From contig NZ_CP069370.1 of the NCBI RefSeq assembly GCF_019623905.1, forward strand, positions 3,416,001 through 3,480,000: a DNA stretch of 64,000 nt. The letters are read 5' to 3'. The translations under genes and the position numbers were made by a program. The notes under the pieces are model-generated. The model saw only the letters and a list, made by a program, of their open reading frames with translations. It was not told where the DNA came from and did no database searches. This document shows, in pieces, positions 8,222 to 16,724 of the stretch; the stretch's first letter is position 1; each line of letters starts with the position of its first letter. The stretch is from Neotabrizicola shimadae (lineage in GTDB: Bacteria; Pseudomonadota; Alphaproteobacteria; Rhodobacterales; Rhodobacteraceae).

Positions 8222-9192
8222 TGCAGGCGCCCGCCCCCCTTCACCCCGGCCCGGAACCCGCCGCGCGTCATGCGGTGGGCATCGACGTGGGCGGGACGAA
8301 GATCGCGGGTGGCATTGTGGAGCTTGCCAGCGGGCGGGTGGTGTCGCGCCGGCAGCTGGCCACCGATTACCATCGCGGCGGCGAGCCGGTGCTGGCGGAT
8401 GTGGCGGCGATGGCGGCGGGGCTGGTGGCCGAGGCTTCGGGGCAGGGGCTGGACCTGGCCGGCGTGGGCATCGGCGTGGCCGAACTTGTGGATGCCGGCG
8501 GCCGGGTCTTCAGCGACTACCGCATCAAGTGGCGGAACCTGGACGTCGCGGGGGCGATTGCCTCGGTCGTCGGTTCCCGGCCGGTCGGTCTTGACGCAGA
8601 CGTGCGAGCGGCGGCCCTGGCGGAGGCCCTGTATGGGGCGGGCCGGGGCGTAGAGGATTTCTATTACGTCACCATCGGCACCGGCGTCAGCGGCGTGCTG
8701 GTCCAGGGTGGGCGGCCCTATGCCGGATCGCGCGGGGCGGCTCTGGTCATCGCCAACGGCCAGACCCGGCTGCGTTGCCGGGCCTGCGGGCAGATCACCA
8801 CCACCATTGCCGAAGACATCGCCTCGGGCCCCGGGCTTGCCGCGGCCTGGGGCAAGGGCGACAAGGCCGAGGAGGTGCTGGCCGCGGCGGAGGCCGGCGA
8901 TGCCGCGGCGGTCGAGGTGATCGACGCGGCAACCCAGGATCTGGGGCGCATCCTGGCGCTCTTGGCCAACAGTCTGGACCCGGCGCGGATCGTTCTGGGC
9001 GGCGGGCTTGGCTCGGCGCCCGGCATCTATTTCGAAGCCCTGTGCAACGCGGTGCGCGCCGGGCTTTGGCACGAGGACAGCCGCGACCTGCCCATCATGA
9101 GGTCGTTCATCGGCCCGGACGCCGGCCTGATCGGTGCGGCGGCATCCATCCATCACCAAGAGCCGTCGAAACGGCCAATGCAGATCACATGA
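8221..9192 (+). CDS. ROK-family protein (sugar kinase-like) with a degenerate zinc motif
   Basis: A 323-residue ROK protein. It has the N-terminal phosphate loop IDVGGTKIAGG (residues 21-31), the segment GIGVAELVDAGG, a probable catalytic aspartate in LDADVRAAA (D125), and the adenosine-binding region IVLGGGLG. There is no N-terminal helix-turn-helix, so it is kinase-like rather than a NagC-type repressor. The usual H...CxCGxxGCxE zinc signature is incomplete: RCRACG (C186, C189) is present, but the later Gly-Cys-x-Glu and the preceding histidine are not. It probably phosphorylates the sugar handled by this operon, but the changed motif leaves activity uncertain. It overlaps the bicupin stop by one base. 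Confidence 0.82.
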   Translation: MQAPAPLHPGPEPAARHAVGIDVGGTKIAGGIVELASGRVVSRRQLATDYHRGGEPVLADVAAMAAGLVAEASGQGLDLAGVGIGVAELVDAGGRVFSDYRIKWRNLDVAGAIASVVGSRPVGLDADVRAAALAEALYGAGRGVEDFYYVTIGTGVSGVLVQGGRPYAGSRGAALVIANGQTRLRCRACGQITTTIAEDIASGPGLAAAWGKGDKAEEVLAAAEAGDAAAVEVIDAATQDLGRILALLANSLDPARIVLGGGLGSAPGIYFEALCNAVRAGLWHEDSRDLPIMRSFIGPDAGLIGAAASIHHQEPSKRPMQIT

Positions 9193-9211
9193 AACAGAGA
9201 GGGAGACGCAG

Positions 9212-10588
9212 ATGGCTTTTCAAGTGAGTATCCCCGGCGGTTCGTTCAGCCGCAGGGGCTTCCTTCGCGGCACGGCGGCCACGGCCGGTGCCCTGATGCT
9301 TCCGGGTCGCCTGATGGCGCAGGATTTGGGCCCGCTGGTGGAATGGCTGCCGGGCGGATCGCCGCTGTTTTGCGAGATTCACACGGGGCTGCTGGCGGGC
9401 TTTGCCGAGCGCGGCGGGTTTTCGGCATCGGAAACCGTCTGCGGCCTGGGCCAGAACACCGAGTTCAACCAGTCTCTGATCGGCGCCATCGCCTCGGGCA
9501 ACCCGCCCGACATCTCGATGCTGTGGGACAGCCCGGTTTCGCTTGGCGCGCAGGGCGCCTTCATGCCGCTGGACGAGATGATGAAGGGATCGACGATCCC
9601 GCTGGAAACCTGGCCGGGCGGGCTTCTGGCCTCGTGCCAGTTCCGGGGCGTGACCTATGGCCTGCCGGTGACGGCCGGCATCTATACCATGTGGTTCAAC
9701 CAGGACATGTTCGAGGCGAAGGGCATCCCCACGGATCGGGCGTCCTTCCCCAAGACCTGGGACGAGATGCGCAAACTGTCGAAGGAGTTCACCGTCTGGG
9801 ATGGCGACTACCTGCAGGTTGCGGGCTTTGTGCCGCCGCGCGCGGTGGAGCCGATGGCCGTCTGGTCGGCGTTGAACGGCGGCAAGCTGTATGACGCGGC
9901 GAACCTGAAATACATGCTGGACAGCGAGCAGAACATCGAGATGTTCAACTACTTCCTCGACTGGCTGAACGAGGAGTACAAGGGCGACGTGAACCTGATC
10001 GACCGGTCGGGCAACTTCACCGATGGCTATCCCAACACGACAACGGGCATGGGCCCGGCCTTCCGGGAATCGCGGCTGGCGGGGATGCAGTCGGGAAGCT
10101 GGCTGATGGGCGATTTCTACAGCGACCCGGTGCCGAACTTCCAGCGGTGGGATCTGGCGGCGCATCCCGTCGGCCCTTCGGGATCGGCGACGGCAGCGGG
10201 CATCTGGCCGAACTGGTTTGTGATTCCGGTGGGGTCGAAGAACCCGCAGGCGGCTTTCGACTATCTGGCCTACCTGTCGGTCGAGGGCGTGGTGAAGTGG
10301 TACGAGCAGATCCCCGACGTGCCGACCAACAGCCAGGTGAAGGCAAAGCCGCCGGCCAGCCTTGTCGAACGGCGCGGACAGGAGTTCGCCGACAGCGCCA
10401 GCGCCTTCCTGCAAGAGCAGGCCTCGATCGTGACGCCGATGTGGGATTCGCCGGTACAGGGTTTTGCGACCGACCAGATGACCCGGGCGGTGGAGAAGAT
10501 CTACACCAAGGCCGCCACCCCGGCCGAGGCTCTGGCCGAAGCGCAATCGGCCTGCCAGACCGAGCTTGAGCGGGTGCTGGCGGGCTGA
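9212..10588 (+). CDS. CUT1 ABC transporter, sugar-binding protein (Tat-exported)
   Basis: A 458-residue extracellular solute-binding protein family 1. The N-terminus carries a twin-arginine signal, FSRRGFLRG at about residues 12-20, then a hydrophobic stretch (AATAGALMLPG) and a likely cleavage site near LMAQD. Export by Tat rather than Sec is less usual for this class and suggests folding before export. It binds a sugar or polyol in the periplasm and delivers it to the two permeases that follow. The start at 9212 has GGGAG upstream and keeps the Tat signal. Its stop overlaps the first permease start as TGATG. Confidence 0.9.
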   Translation: MAFQVSIPGGSFSRRGFLRGTAATAGALMLPGRLMAQDLGPLVEWLPGGSPLFCEIHTGLLAGFAERGGFSASETVCGLGQNTEFNQSLIGAIASGNPPDISMLWDSPVSLGAQGAFMPLDEMMKGSTIPLETWPGGLLASCQFRGVTYGLPVTAGIYTMWFNQDMFEAKGIPTDRASFPKTWDEMRKLSKEFTVWDGDYLQVAGFVPPRAVEPMAVWSALNGGKLYDAANLKYMLDSEQNIEMFNYFLDWLNEEYKGDVNLIDRSGNFTDGYPNTTTGMGPAFRESRLAGMQSGSWLMGDFYSDPVPNFQRWDLAAHPVGPSGSATAAGIWPNWFVIPVGSKNPQAAFDYLAYLSVEGVVKWYEQIPDVPTNSQVKAKPPASLVERRGQEFADSASAFLQEQASIVTPMWDSPVQGFATDQMTRAVEKIYTKAATPAEALAEAQSACQTELERVLAG

Positions 10589-11529
10589 TGGCCGACAGCG
10601 GCGAGATCGCCGCCGGGGCAACCCTGCCCCGGCGCAGGCGCAAGGCCGGTCGGGCCGAAGCCAGGGCGGGCGTGCTGTTCGCCCTGCCCTGGATCATTGC
10701 GCTGGTGGTCTTTACCCTGGTTCCGCTGATCCTGACCTTTGTGATCGCGCAGACAAAGTTCCAGATCATCGGCCTTCCCACCTGGGTCGGGCTGGCGAAT
10801 TACGAGGCCATGCTGAAGGACCCTGCGGTCTGGACCTCGGCCAGGAACTCGGCGCTGTATGCGGTGCTCTCGGTGCCGATCAAGCTGGTATTGGCGCTGA
10901 TCCTGGCGCTGCTCTTGAACCGGGTAACGCGGTTGGCCGGGTTTTACCGGACGGTGTTCTATCTGCCCTTCCTGATGCCTGCCGTATCGGGGGCCATCGT
11001 GTTCATGCTCTTGCTGTCGCCCACCGGCGGGCCGGTCAACCTGATCCTGGGGGCGCTTGGCTTTGACGCGCCGGACTGGCTGCGCGACCCCTCGGTCGCC
11101 CTGTGGACGCTGGTGCTTCTGAGCCTGTGGCCGCTTGGCGTGGAGACGCTGGTGTTTCTGGGCGGGCTGCAGAACATCCCCAGGGACGTGCAGGAGGCGG
11201 CCGAGCTGGACAGCCCGAAGGCCTGGCACCGGCTGGTCTGGATCACCTTGCCGCTGATCACGCCGATGATCCTGTTCAACCTGGTGATCGGGATCATCTC
11301 GTCCTTTCAGGTCTTCGTGCAGGCCATCGTCATCGGCGGCACCACGGGCACGCCTGCGGAATCCACGCTGATGTACATGGTCGTGCTGTACCGGGCGGCC
11401 TTCCGCTATTTCAACATCGGCTATGCCGCTGCCATGGCGACGGTGCTGTTCGTCGTGGTGCTGCTCTTGACGCTGCTGGTGTTCCGCACGGCCCGGTCCT
11501 GGGTGTATTACGAAGGGGAAAGCCGATGA
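10588..11529 (+). CDS. CUT1 ABC transporter permease (MalF/UgpA-like)
   Basis: A 313-residue inner-membrane permease with about six transmembrane segments. The conserved EAA loop is EAAELDSPKAWHRLVWITLP (about residues 206-225), which docks to the ATPase. The N-terminus is short and basic, as in UgpA-type subunits. It is coupled to the binding protein by a TGATG overlap and to the second permease by an ATGA overlap, so the three form one translational unit. Confidence 0.92.
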   Translation: MADSGEIAAGATLPRRRRKAGRAEARAGVLFALPWIIALVVFTLVPLILTFVIAQTKFQIIGLPTWVGLANYEAMLKDPAVWTSARNSALYAVLSVPIKLVLALILALLLNRVTRLAGFYRTVFYLPFLMPAVSGAIVFMLLLSPTGGPVNLILGALGFDAPDWLRDPSVALWTLVLLSLWPLGVETLVFLGGLQNIPRDVQEAAELDSPKAWHRLVWITLPLITPMILFNLVIGIISSFQVFVQAIVIGGTTGTPAESTLMYMVVLYRAAFRYFNIGYAAAMATVLFVVVLLLTLLVFRTARSWVYYEGESR

Positions 11530-12386
11530 CCGCACCGCCCTTGGCAGCCCGCCGCAAGCCGCCCCGCAAGACAGTGGCGCGGATCGTCTATCACGCGGTG
11601 ATGCTGACGGTTTCGGCGATCTTCCTGCTGCCGTTCTACTGGATGGTGGTTTCCGCCTTCAAGAACAACGCCGAAATCTTCGCCCGGCCGATGCGGTGGT
11701 TTCCCGACCCGATCCGGTGGGAGAACGTGGCCGACCTGTTCACCCGGCCGGATTTCCCGTTTCTGCAGCAATTCCTGAACTCGTGCTTCTATGCCGGCAT
11801 GGTGGCGATCGGCACCTGCCTGTCCTGTTCGCTGGCGGCCTATTCCTTCGGATGCCTGCGCTGGCGGGGGCGCAATCTGGTGTTCGGCCTGACGATCTGC
11901 GCGCTGCTGATCCCGCCCATCGTCACCTTCCTGCCGGTGTTCCTGGGCTGGTCGAAGCTGGGGCTGAAAGACAGCTACTGGCCGCTGATCGCGCCCTATT
12001 TCCTGGGGGATGCCTTCTATATCTTCATGCTGCGCCAGTTCTTCCTGGGCGTCCCGCGTGAGCTGATGGACGCGGCCCGGCTGGACGGCGCGTCGGAGTT
12101 CCGCATCTGGTGGCAGATCGTGCTGCCGCAGGTGAAGTCGGCGCTGGTCATCGTTGGGCTGTTCGCCTTTGTCTACACCTGGCACGAGTTCTTCACGCCG
12201 CTGATCTACCTGCAGAACCGCGAGGACTTTCCGCTGTCGGTCGGGCTGTTCACCTTCCGGTCGCAGCGCGCCGCGGAATGGTCGATGGCGATGATGGGCG
12301 CGACCTTTACCGCGCTGCCGCTGCTGGTGCTGTTCCTGTTCACCCAACGCTTCTTCCGGCAGGGGCTGGCGACCAAGGGGTTCTGA
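11526..12386 (+). CDS. CUT1 ABC transporter permease (MalG/UgpE-like)
   Basis: A 286-residue second permease with the MalG-like N-terminal helix and SAFKNNAEIFARP segment. Its EAA loop is MDAARLDGASEFRIWWQIVL (about residues 180-199). The start at 11526 overlaps the upstream permease stop as ATGA. With the preceding permease it forms the membrane channel of the importer; the ATPase follows after 16 bases. Confidence 0.92.
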   Translation: MTAPPLAARRKPPRKTVARIVYHAVMLTVSAIFLLPFYWMVVSAFKNNAEIFARPMRWFPDPIRWENVADLFTRPDFPFLQQFLNSCFYAGMVAIGTCLSCSLAAYSFGCLRWRGRNLVFGLTICALLIPPIVTFLPVFLGWSKLGLKDSYWPLIAPYFLGDAFYIFMLRQFFLGVPRELMDAARLDGASEFRIWWQIVLPQVKSALVIVGLFAFVYTWHEFFTPLIYLQNREDFPLSVGLFTFRSQRAAEWSMAMMGATFTALPLLVLFLFTQRFFRQGLATKGF

Positions 12387-12402
12387 TGAGGATGAAACCG
12401 CA

Positions 12403-13482
12403 ATGAGTTCGGTCACCCTGTCCGGTGTGCGCAAGCTGTACGGCATCCACGAGGTCATCAAGGGCATTGATCTTGCGATAGAGGACCGCGAGTTCGTGGT
12501 CTTTGTCGGCCCTTCCGGCTGCGGCAAGTCCACGCTTCTGCGCATGATCGCGGGGCTGGAGGATGTGGATTATGGCAACGTCATGATCGGCGCGCGCGAC
12601 GTGACCGAACTGGCGCCCGCGCGGCGCGGTGTGGCGATGGTGTTCCAGAACTATGCGCTGTACCCGCACATGTCGGCCTATGACAACCTGGCCTATGGGT
12701 TGCGGCGGGCCGGCATGACGGCGGCAGAGGTGGACCGGCGGGTGCGCGACGCCTCGGCCATGTTGCAGATCACCGAGCTGCTGGGCCGGCGGCCAAAGGC
12801 CATGTCGGGCGGCCAGCGCCAGCGGGTGGCCATCGGCCGGGCCATCGTGCGCCAGCCCGAGGTCTTTCTGTTCGACGAGCCCCTGTCGAACCTGGACGCG
12901 GCGCTTCGGGTCGAGATGCGGACGCAGATCGCGCGGCTGCACCATGAGTTGAAGGCGACAATGATCTTCGTCACGCATGACCAGGTCGAGGCGATGACGC
13001 TGGCCGACAGGATCGTGGTGCTGAACGGCGGGCGGATCGAGCAGGTGGGCACCCCGCGCGAGGTCTATCACCGGCCCGCCAACCTGTTCGTGGCGGGTTT
13101 CATCGGCAGCCCGGCGATCAACCTTCTCAAGGCCGAGGTGCTTGACAGGGAGGATGCCGCGCTGCGGTTGCGTCTGGCGGGCGAGGTGGAATGCCGGCTG
13201 CCGGGAGCCTGGACCGGCGTAGGCGCCGGCGACCGCGTGACCCTTGGCCTGCGCCCGGAGCGGTTGCGCCCGGCCAGCGGCGCCGGGCCGCTCCTGTCCG
13301 GCGTGGTCACGTTGGCCGAGCATCTGGGCGGCGAGACGATCCTGCACCTGGACGGCCCGCAGGGCCGGCTGACCGTGAAGGTGCCCGGCGAGAGCCCCCA
13401 GGGGATCGGCGACCGGGTGGAGGTCGCACTTGACCTGACAGAAGCGATCCTGTTCGACTCGGGCGGCCAGCGCATCGGCTGA
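12403..13482 (+). CDS. CUT1 ABC transporter ATPase (MalK/UgpC-like)
   Basis: A 359-residue ATPase. It has Walker A GPSGCGKST (about residues 37-45), signature MSGGQRQR, Walker B VFLFDEPLSNLDA and the switch histidine in THDQ. The ~120-residue C-terminal extension contains TOBE/OB-fold elements (LGLRPE), typical of UgpC/MalK subunits that may take regulatory input. It closes the importer operon. No dedicated terminator is obvious in the 124-base gap before the convergent epimerase gene. Confidence 0.93.
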   Translation: MSSVTLSGVRKLYGIHEVIKGIDLAIEDREFVVFVGPSGCGKSTLLRMIAGLEDVDYGNVMIGARDVTELAPARRGVAMVFQNYALYPHMSAYDNLAYGLRRAGMTAAEVDRRVRDASAMLQITELLGRRPKAMSGGQRQRVAIGRAIVRQPEVFLFDEPLSNLDAALRVEMRTQIARLHHELKATMIFVTHDQVEAMTLADRIVVLNGGRIEQVGTPREVYHRPANLFVAGFIGSPAINLLKAEVLDREDAALRLRLAGEVECRLPGAWTGVGAGDRVTLGLRPERLRPASGAGPLLSGVVTLAEHLGGETILHLDGPQGRLTVKVPGESPQGIGDRVEVALDLTEAILFDSGGQRIG

Positions 13483-13606
13483 CCGGCCGCGCTGTCACGC
13501 TTGCAAGATGCCCGCGCCTTGAAACCTGAAGCGCCGGTGCAGCCCAAGGCCGAGACCGTTGTACCATCGGCGGGGCCTCGTTTGCCTTTCTGTCGGCCAT
13601 TGCGGA

Positions 13607-14464
13607 TCAGCGCAGGCCAAGTCGCTGCAGATGGCCCTGGATATGTGCGAAGCCCTCGCGGTACACCGCCTCGGGGCTTTCCGCGAAGTCACGCCAGACC
13701 TTTGTGGCGGCGGCAAGATCGGGAAGGCCGCGACCGAAGGATTCGATCGTCAGCCAGTCGTCATAGCCGATGTCGCGGATTGCCTGGAATGTCTGGTCCC
13801 AGGGGATGTTGCCGCGGCCTGGAACGCCCCGGTCATTTTCCGAAATGTGGATATGGACCACTGTATCGCGGTGCTCGACAAGCGCGGCGATGGGGTCAGC
13901 TTCTTCGATATTGGCGTGGAAGGTGTCGTACATCGCCCGGATGTTCGGGTGACCGACCTTGCGGACAAAAGCCGACAGGTCGGCCATGGTGTTCAGCAGA
14001 TAGCATTCGAACCGGTTCAGGGCTTCGAGCCCCACGGTCACGCCGACACTGGCCGCGTGGGTGCCGATCTCGCGCTGGCTGTCGACGGCGCGCGACAATT
14101 CGTCCGCCGTGGGGCCCTGGCCCGAGAACTGGCCCAGGACGGAGTGAAGCGGGCCCGAGACCCGGTCGGCGCCCAACTCGGCCGTGCAATCGAGAACCCA
14201 ACGCATCCGGTCCACTGCGGCCCGCCGGACGGCCGCGTCCGGCGAGATCAGGTCAAGCGCAGGATCGCCAAGCGCCGACACAGCCGTGCGCGCCAGTCCC
14301 AGACGATCCAGCATATGTCCGAGTGCGGCATAGTCCTGCGGCGTTCCCTCGAAGACCGGAATCTCGACACCGTCGAAGCCCGTCGCGCGGATGTCCGCCA
14401 GAAGCGGCTCGTGCCCGGCCTCGAGCCGCGTCGTCCACAGGAACATGCACATTCCGATCTTCAT
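13607..14464 (-). CDS. D-tagatose/D-psicose 3-epimerase-family sugar epimerase
   Basis: A 285-residue TIM-barrel protein of the xylose-isomerase-like superfamily. The four predicted metal ligands are E147 (GLEALNRFE), D180 (AMYDTF), H206 (HIHISEND) and E241 (TIESFG). Their spacing (33, 26 and 35 residues) matches the Mn-binding Glu/Asp/His/Glu set of ketohexose 3-epimerases, and NRFE, HANIEE and the ENDRG.PG.G region are also characteristic of that subfamily. It should interconvert ketoses at C3, with the exact substrate open. The ATG at 14464 has AGGAG upstream. It converges on the sugar-import operon and may share its substrate. Confidence 0.85.
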   Translation of the reverse strand: MKIGMCMFLWTTRLEAGHEPLLADIRATGFDGVEIPVFEGTPQDYAALGHMLDRLGLARTAVSALGDPALDLISPDAAVRRAAVDRMRWVLDCTAELGADRVSGPLHSVLGQFSGQGPTADELSRAVDSQREIGTHAASVGVTVGLEALNRFECYLLNTMADLSAFVRKVGHPNIRAMYDTFHANIEEADPIAALVEHRDTVVHIHISENDRGVPGRGNIPWDQTFQAIRDIGYDDWLTIESFGRGLPDLAAATKVWRDFAESPEAVYREGFAHIQGHLQRLGLR

Positions 14465-14833
14465 CGCGCCACTCCTGTCTTCATCTGGCCGTGCCTGGAA
14501 GCATGATCCACTCAAGCTCCAAGGCGATCCGCCTGGGTTCAAAGCCCGCCCTGCTGCATCGCCCCGGCCGGCCGCGGCAGCCGATCACGCGCACCGGAAA
14601 CGGCCTCTTGCAGAACTCACTATCATGCAGCGCCAGCAGAAGCGCCATGCGGTTGGTCCCTTCGCGCCATTCGATCTTCTGGTCATGTTCCCACGGATCG
14701 CGCGCTCATGGCGGTCCAAGGCTGCCAGCGCGGAGCGATTCCGGCGAAGCAGGCGGGAAGCTCTGTCGGCACGCCGGGAAAGGTATCCAGGTCTTCGACG
14801 TGCTTCCCGGCCATCAGGCCATGATTTGGCCCT
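14465..14833. other. 369-base gap with possible remains of a decayed gene
   Basis: No intact gene is visible. On the minus strand, one frame reads a protein-like stretch ending FAGIAPRWQPWTAMSARSVGT-stop near 14683. Another frame then continues DPWEHDQKIEWREGTNRM, LLLALHDSEF and on to a stop near 14480. The two pieces join smoothly if a single frameshift near 14690 is assumed, giving an unrecognised protein of roughly 130 residues lying just downstream of the recombinase gene. This is a reading by eye; the segment may equally be non-coding. Confidence 0.3.
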
Positions 14834-15877
14834 TCACTCTCCCAGAAGGTCGGTCGCCGGGTTTTCGCCGATCTCGACATCGGCATAGTACTTCTGCGCC
14901 TGCACGGCCGAGCGGTGCAGCGACAGCTGCATGGCGGCGGCCAGGGGCGCGCCGTCCAGCGCGGCCTGGGTCAGGAAGCCCGACCGCAGCCCGTGCGGCG
15001 AGGCGAAATCCTCCGGCAGGCCGGCGAGTTTCAGCCGGTGGCGCAGGATGATGCGCAGCGCATCGGGGGCCAGGCGGCGGGACAGCAGTCGGTCTGCGGT
15101 CGAGACGGGGCGGAACAGCGGGCCTTCTGTCAGGCCCGTCACTTCCAGCCAGTGTACCACGGCGCGCGCGGCGCGGCCCTTCAGCGGCAGGCGCGGGGCC
15201 TGGTCCTTCTTCGTGGTCTTGGTCTGCAACAGGCGGATCCAGACCAGTCCGCGCGCGACGAACTCGTCCCGGCCGATGTCCTCGACATTCAGCGCCGTCA
15301 CCTCGGATCGCCGGCGCCCGCCGCTGGCGAAGGCCAGCATCAGCATGGCGCGGTCGCGCAGGCCGCGGTGGGTGGCATCGCAGGTGGCGATCAGCGCCTC
15401 CAGCACGTCGCGCGTCACGGGTTTGGGCGATTTCGGGACGCGGGGTTTCGCATTGGCGCGGCGGGCCTTCTGGCGGGCCTGGCTCACCAGCGGCCGCGAG
15501 AAAGGCGAGACCAGATTCCGCATCCGGTGGAACGCCTGCCAGCTTGCGATGCGGCGGTCCAGCGTGGCGGGCGCCGGGCAGGCGAGGTCACGCCGCAGGC
15601 CGATAGCGATCAGTTCCATCGCCACGTCCTGGGCCGCGCCGGGCCGATCGGTCAGTTCCTGCGCATGGTCCAGCACAAAGCGCAGGGCGACCGTCTCGTC
15701 CTCGGGCCAGGCGAGCGGCTGACCGAAGGCGGCCATCTTCCAGGCGGCTATGTACGCCAGGTCCCTTTCCCAGGCGCGCAGCGTGTTGGCCGGTGTTCCC
15801 CGCCGGTAAAGCTCGGTCAGCGCCGCCTCGTCGGCGGCGGAAAGCTGGGCGTAACCGGGCAGGGCGAGCGTGGTCAT
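14834..15877 (-). CDS. Tyrosine recombinase/integrase
   Basis: A 347-residue site-specific recombinase. The catalytic set is visible: Arg in GGRRRSE (R189), a candidate Lys in LQTKTTKK (K220), HGLR (H295, R298), His in LSLHRS (H321) and the nucleophile Tyr in QKYY (Y330 or Y331). The N-terminal ~140 residues form the SAM-like core-binding domain. The length and domain order are those of plasmid or phage-type integrases rather than XerC/D. No tRNA gene or obvious att repeat lies next to it. It may resolve or mobilise the replicon; the possible gene fragment in 14465-14833 could mark a past insertion. Confidence 0.88.
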   Translation of the reverse strand: MTTLALPGYAQLSAADEAALTELYRRGTPANTLRAWERDLAYIAAWKMAAFGQPLAWPEDETVALRFVLDHAQELTDRPGAAQDVAMELIAIGLRRDLACPAPATLDRRIASWQAFHRMRNLVSPFSRPLVSQARQKARRANAKPRVPKSPKPVTRDVLEALIATCDATHRGLRDRAMLMLAFASGGRRRSEVTALNVEDIGRDEFVARGLVWIRLLQTKTTKKDQAPRLPLKGRAARAVVHWLEVTGLTEGPLFRPVSTADRLLSRRLAPDALRIILRHRLKLAGLPEDFASPHGLRSGFLTQAALDGAPLAAAMQLSLHRSAVQAQKYYADVEIGENPATDLLGE

Positions 15878-15929
15878 CGCGGTCCAGTGAACAGGGCAAG
15901 AGGCAGGGATGTAAAGGGCGCAGGACTGG

Positions 15930-16592
15930 TCAGGCGCCTTGCCCGACGCTCAGCCGTTTGCGAATGGTGGCCGCCGTCGCCTGATAGTGATCGCGCAGCA
16001 GGCGGCAGGCGAGGTCCGGATCCCGCGCCAGGGTGGCATCGGCAATCGCGGCATGTTCCGCCACCACGTTCCGGTCCGACCGCCCGCTTCCGCTGGTGAG
16101 GATCGGCAGGCGGTAACGGTCGGTGGCCAGGTAGAGCTGTTCGAAGAAATCCAGCATCCAGTGCGAGCCGCAAGCCGCCAGCAGCGCGCGGTGAAAGGCG
16201 TGGTGCCGCGCCTCCAGCTCCCAGACATCTGCCCCCTGCCCCTGACGCTCGGCCTGCAGGCGCAGGGCATAGGTGGCCGCCACGATCTGCGCCGCCCAGG
16301 CGTCATCGCCACGAAGGATCGACAGGCGCAGCGCCTCGGTCTCGACCAGCAGCCGGGCCTGCAGCGCATCCTCGAACTCGGCCAGCGACAGATCCGACAC
16401 CTTGAACCCGCGCAGCGATTCGGCCTTGACCAGCCGCTCGCCAAGCAGCCGGCTCAGCGCCTCGCGCAGCGGAGAAAAGCCCATGTCATACCGCGCCGAA
16501 AGATCGGCCATCTTCAGCGCGCTGCCGGGCGCGATTTCGCCCCGAACGATGGCGTTCCTCAAGGACTGATAGGCCGTTTCGGCAAGGGTCAT
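15930..16592 (-). CDS. GntR-family (FCD) regulator of the gentisate operon
   Basis: A 220-residue GntR/FadR-type regulator. The N-terminal winged helix (residues ~3-66) includes AYQSLRNAIVRGEIAPGSAL and the recognition segment FSPLREALSRL. The C-terminal FCD domain has EARHHAFHRALLAACGS and the late RDHYQAT helix, whose histidines normally bind a metal and an organic-acid effector. It starts at 16592 with AAAGGTG upstream and is divergent from gentisate dioxygenase, with two perfect inverted repeats in between. Repression of the operon relieved by an aromatic acid is the likely mode. Confidence 0.88.
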   Translation of the reverse strand: MTLAETAYQSLRNAIVRGEIAPGSALKMADLSARYDMGFSPLREALSRLLGERLVKAESLRGFKVSDLSLAEFEDALQARLLVETEALRLSILRGDDAWAAQIVAATYALRLQAERQGQGADVWELEARHHAFHRALLAACGSHWMLDFFEQLYLATDRYRLPILTSGSGRSDRNVVAEHAAIADATLARDPDLACRLLRDHYQATAATIRKRLSVGQGA

Positions 16593-16644
16593 GGGGCACC
16601 TTTCGGAATGACTATAGAATGGGCGGTGGTGGATGCAAACGACA

Positions 16645-16658
16645 GATTTTCGAAAATC
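16645..16658. promoter_or_regulatory. Palindromic operator candidate, gentisate promoter
   Basis: GATTTTCGAAAATC, a perfect 14-base palindrome in the 132-base GntR/gentisate divergent gap. It is AT-rich against the GC-rich background, as expected of a regulatory site. Confidence 0.55.
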
Positions 16659-16661
16659 CTT

Positions 16662-16679
16662 GTTGCTTGCGAAAGCAAC
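16662..16679. promoter_or_regulatory. Second inverted repeat, gentisate promoter
   Basis: GTTGCTT-GCGA-AAGCAAC, perfect 7-base arms with a 4-base centre, three bases after the preceding palindrome and 45 bases before the dioxygenase start. The pair may bind a GntR dimer of dimers, or one may be a leader hairpin. Confidence 0.5.
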
Positions 16680-16724
16680 TTCCGTCAGCATGGCGGCAGT
16701 TCCAGGGCCGTAGAGGAGATGAGA

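Noticed and set aside
14465-15877. Attachment sites for the tyrosine recombinase
   Set aside because: I looked for a tRNA end or direct repeats flanking the gene and saw none that I could support.
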